Program-made: the position numbers and the translations under genes
The notes under the pieces: model-generated
What the model saw: the letters and a program-made list of their open reading frames with translations, nothing else
What the model was told of the DNA's origin: nothing
The model's database searches: none
Shown here: positions 62,362 to 64,000 of the stretch, piece by piece
Layout of the letters: every line of letters starts with the position of its first letter
How positions within the stretch are numbered: the first letter of the stretch is position 1
Origin: CBDHHC01 sp050633205
GTDB lineage: Bacteria; Pseudomonadota; Alphaproteobacteria; Rhizobiales; CBDHHC01
Assembly (NCBI GenBank): GCA_050633205.1
Contig: JBOEGA010000019.1
Coordinates: 8,532-72,531 of the forward strand
Length of the DNA: 64,000 nucleotides
Reading direction: 5' to 3'

Positions 62362-63257
62362 ATCTTCCTCCCTTCACTTTTCGCAAATAGCCCATATGGT
62401 TTCACAGCCAGTACGACCGCCATAACTGCAAAGACTGCGAAAAGCTCAGCCTGAGGAAGAAGATGTACAGATGCAGCCCGGGCAAACCCGACAATAACAG
62501 CGCCAATCATGGCACCACCTATACTGCCCATGCCCCCGATAACGACAACAGCAAAAGCCATCACAATGACCTCAGCCCCTATGCCTTGAGTAACGGAAAT
62601 TTTCGGAGCTGTAACAGCACCACCCAGCGCACCAAGAAAAGCACCAACCACAAAAGTTGCTGTAAACAGAAGTTTTACATTAATCCCGAGAGCAGCACTG
62701 ATTTCCCTGTCCTCAATAACAACCAGAAGCAGCTTGCCTGTTCGTGTTTTGTTGAGTCCAAGCCAAAGCAGCAGACCACATAACAGGGCAATCCCGATAA
62801 GAACCAGATCATAAACAAGATAAGGCAGCCCCATAACTTCAACGCTGCCCAGATAATAATAAGGCTGATGTGCGGGGTAGGAAGTGCTCACTCCCCATAC
62901 AAGTTTTATCGTGTCATCCAGAATAAGGAATAATGCATAGGTAACCAGCACCATCAGCACCTCATCCTGCCCATACATAAATCGGAAAATACCCTGCTCT
63001 ATCAGCAAACCAACAACGACCCCGACGGCAATTGCGGCTGCTATAATTACAAGGAAATATCCCCAGGAAGGAAAACCGGTTGCGGTGTAGACACCAATAA
63101 GAGAAGCCGATGCATATGCGCCAAGCGCGTAAAGGCTACCGTGAGCGATGTTCAGGATACGCATAACGCCGTAGATCAGCGTAAGTCCGACCGAAGCCAG
63201 AAATAACCATGCAGCAAACCCGAGACCATCGAGAAAAATAGCGACAGCAGTCAGCAT
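62358..63257 (-). CDS. livH: ABC transporter permease, LivH type
   Basis: 299 residues, about eight transmembrane helices; typical are GLTLIYGVMRILNIAHGSLYALGAY and VVIGGMGSIGGAMIGAVIVGF, and the cytoplasmic EAA-like IEDREISAALGINVKLLF. First permease of the operon after the binding-protein gene. Confidence 0.93.
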   Translation of the reverse strand: MLTAVAIFLDGLGFAAWLFLASVGLTLIYGVMRILNIAHGSLYALGAYASASLIGVYTATGFPSWGYFLVIIAAAIAVGVVVGLLIEQGIFRFMYGQDEVLMVLVTYALFLILDDTIKLVWGVSTSYPAHQPYYYLGSVEVMGLPYLVYDLVLIGIALLCGLLLWLGLNKTRTGKLLLVVIEDREISAALGINVKLLFTATFVVGAFLGALGGAVTAPKISVTQGIGAEVIVMAFAVVVIGGMGSIGGAMIGAVIVGFARAASVHLLPQAELFAVFAVMAVVLAVKPYGLFAKSEGRKI

Positions 63258-63303
63258 CGTTTTTCTCCAGAAATTTTATTTTAGTTTTTTTATTGTTTAT
63301 TAG

Positions 63304-63336
63304 GCCACCGGGAAAAGGGGGGCTTTCCCCGGTGGC
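63304..63336 (-). terminator. Intercistronic hairpin between the binding-protein and livH genes
   Basis: Nine-bp stem GCCACCGGG/CCCGGTGGC with a 15-base loop that itself pairs partly (AAAG/CTTT). It has no T-tail on the reverse strand, so it probably acts as a partial terminator or mRNA stabiliser that keeps the binding protein more abundant than the permeases. Confidence 0.6.
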
Positions 63337-63355
63337 ACCAGACCTCAAAGAAATG

Positions 63356-64000
63356 CTACTCGCATTTGGCGCCTTTGAAGCCCGATTTGATCCAGTCGAT
63401 GCTTTTCACACCTTCTGGCGGGTTTACACAGGCAGCTTTGTATCGCTTGATATCAACGATTGTTGGCTTGCCAGTTTTCTTGTCAAACTTGTAAGTGCCA
63501 TAAGCCGTATCCTGTATAGCCTGATGACCACCGGAAATTGCCATGGAAACCTTACCGCTTGGCGTATCAAATTCCGACCCTTTCAAAGCAGCCATTACAG
63601 CATCCTGAGCAGTTGCTTTTGCTTTGTCAGCAGCAGCTTTCACTCCAAGAATAGCCTGCGCCATCTTATAGGAAGGATAGGTTGGATTTGTACCGAAACG
63701 GTCAAAGTATGCTTTTTTGAACCAGTCATTCAGTGCACTTTCCGGAGCCAGTGCACCATGAGGGCCACGGGCACCAATAATAGTTCCATCTGGTAACTGA
63801 CCTGACATACGATAAATAGCCGTTTCACCTGTTGTCAGAATCACTTTACTGCGTTTGAAAATTCCACGTGCACCAGCCTGCAGAATAAAGGCTTCCATAT
63901 CGCCACCCCAGAAGCTGGAATGAACAACATTTGGCTTTTTAGTCAGAAGTGCTGAAATTTCTGAACCATACTGGCCTGCATAGATTTTAGGGAACTGCTC
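63356..64000 (-). CDS. ABC transporter substrate-binding protein (Liv/amide type), 5' end outside the window
   Basis: About 215 codons are visible and the frame is open to the window edge (upstream of the internal ATG at 63898 it reads EQFPKIYAGQYGSEISALLT and on), so the signal peptide lies beyond 64000. Typical periplasmic binding-protein parts are GGDMEAFILQAGARGIFKRS and PTYPSYKMAQAILGVKAAADK. It has a cysteine near the end (AACVNPPEG). Ligand unknown; the Fe-ADH and cyclase genes downstream argue against a simple amino-acid importer. Confidence 0.9.
   Translation of the reverse strand, partial: EQFPKIYAGQYGSEISALLTKKPNVVHSSFWGGDMEAFILQAGARGIFKRSKVILTTGETAIYRMSGQLPDGTIIGARGPHGALAPESALNDWFKKAYFDRFGTNPTYPSYKMAQAILGVKAAADKAKATAQDAVMAALKGSEFDTPSGKVSMAISGGHQAIQDTAYGTYKFDKKTGKPTIVDIKRYKAACVNPPEGVKSIDWIKSGFKGAKCE

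Noticed and set aside
1..64000. CRISPR arrays, rRNA, tRNA genes, IS elements or prophage
   Set aside because: No regularly spaced direct repeats, no tRNA-like T-loop plus CCA contexts in intergenic DNA, and no transposase, integrase or phage structural gene could be identified by reading. Covariance-model searches were not possible here.

Overview
The window is chromosomal DNA from an AT-leaning member of the Alphaproteobacteria. The evidence is the gene set: nuoMN followed by birA and RNase J, folate-dependent TrmFO, a COX15-type heme A synthase beside a DUF2842 gene, alphaproteobacterial small families (DUF1467, DUF1491, DUF5330), a TorF porin, and a Do protease followed by an OmpR-type two-component pair. 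TGA is clearly used as a stop codon (nuoN, murC, rtcB, tdh region), so the code is standard. No rRNA, tRNA, CRISPR array, IS element or prophage was recognised. I cannot name the genus.

Layout. 0-5.3 kb: end of the complex I operon (nuoM partial, nuoN), birA and rnj. 5.3-9.5 kb: a reverse-strand RND efflux pair. 9.7-12.9 kb: DUF1467, a CPBP protease, then the threonine-degradation pair kbl-tdh, in which kbl carries an in-frame TGA at the position of a conserved cysteine. 12.9-16.6 kb: two paralogous CheY-like receivers flanking a secreted Cache-domain protein and a TAXI-type solute-binding protein. 16.6-26.9 kb: ctaA, trmFO, sufE and a run of small or envelope-associated alphaproteobacterial genes (lipoproteins, a peptidoglycan-binding protein, DUF proteins). 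27-33 kb: an accessory stretch with a single-chain GmrSD-like DUF262/DUF1524 protein, a methyltransferase-like protein, an orphan secreted protein and an RtcB2-PrfH ribosome-repair/rescue pair. 33-38.6 kb: queE and queC separated by an AhpD-like/XRE pair, then eno, a long structured non-coding interval and a DUF427 gene. 38.6-50.5 kb (mostly reverse strand): TorF porin; murB, murC, murG and ftsW preceded by a Do protease and hflKC; glutathione-dependent formaldehyde dehydrogenase; a lipoprotein with a tiny upstream ORF. 50.8-55.4 kb: a second Do protease, a response regulator, a histidine kinase, endonuclease V and a small coiled-coil protein. 55.5-57.7 kb: a secreted Arg/Cys-rich protein made of seven four-cysteine modules, and an orphan protein. 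57.8-64 kb: a reverse-strand branched-chain-amino-acid-type ABC transporter operon (substrate-binding protein, two permeases, two ATPases) running into an iron-containing alcohol dehydrogenase and a secreted cyclase-family hydrolase.

Most of the window is housekeeping. The items most worth a second look are the seven-module cysteine protein (55497-56636), the TGA-interrupted kbl (10595-11803), the rtcB2-prfH pair with its overlapping leader ORF (31123-32997), the lone DUF262/DUF1524 protein (27406-29124), and the structured non-coding interval after eno (37286-38137). All functional calls come from reading motifs and recalled family knowledge; no database search was run.
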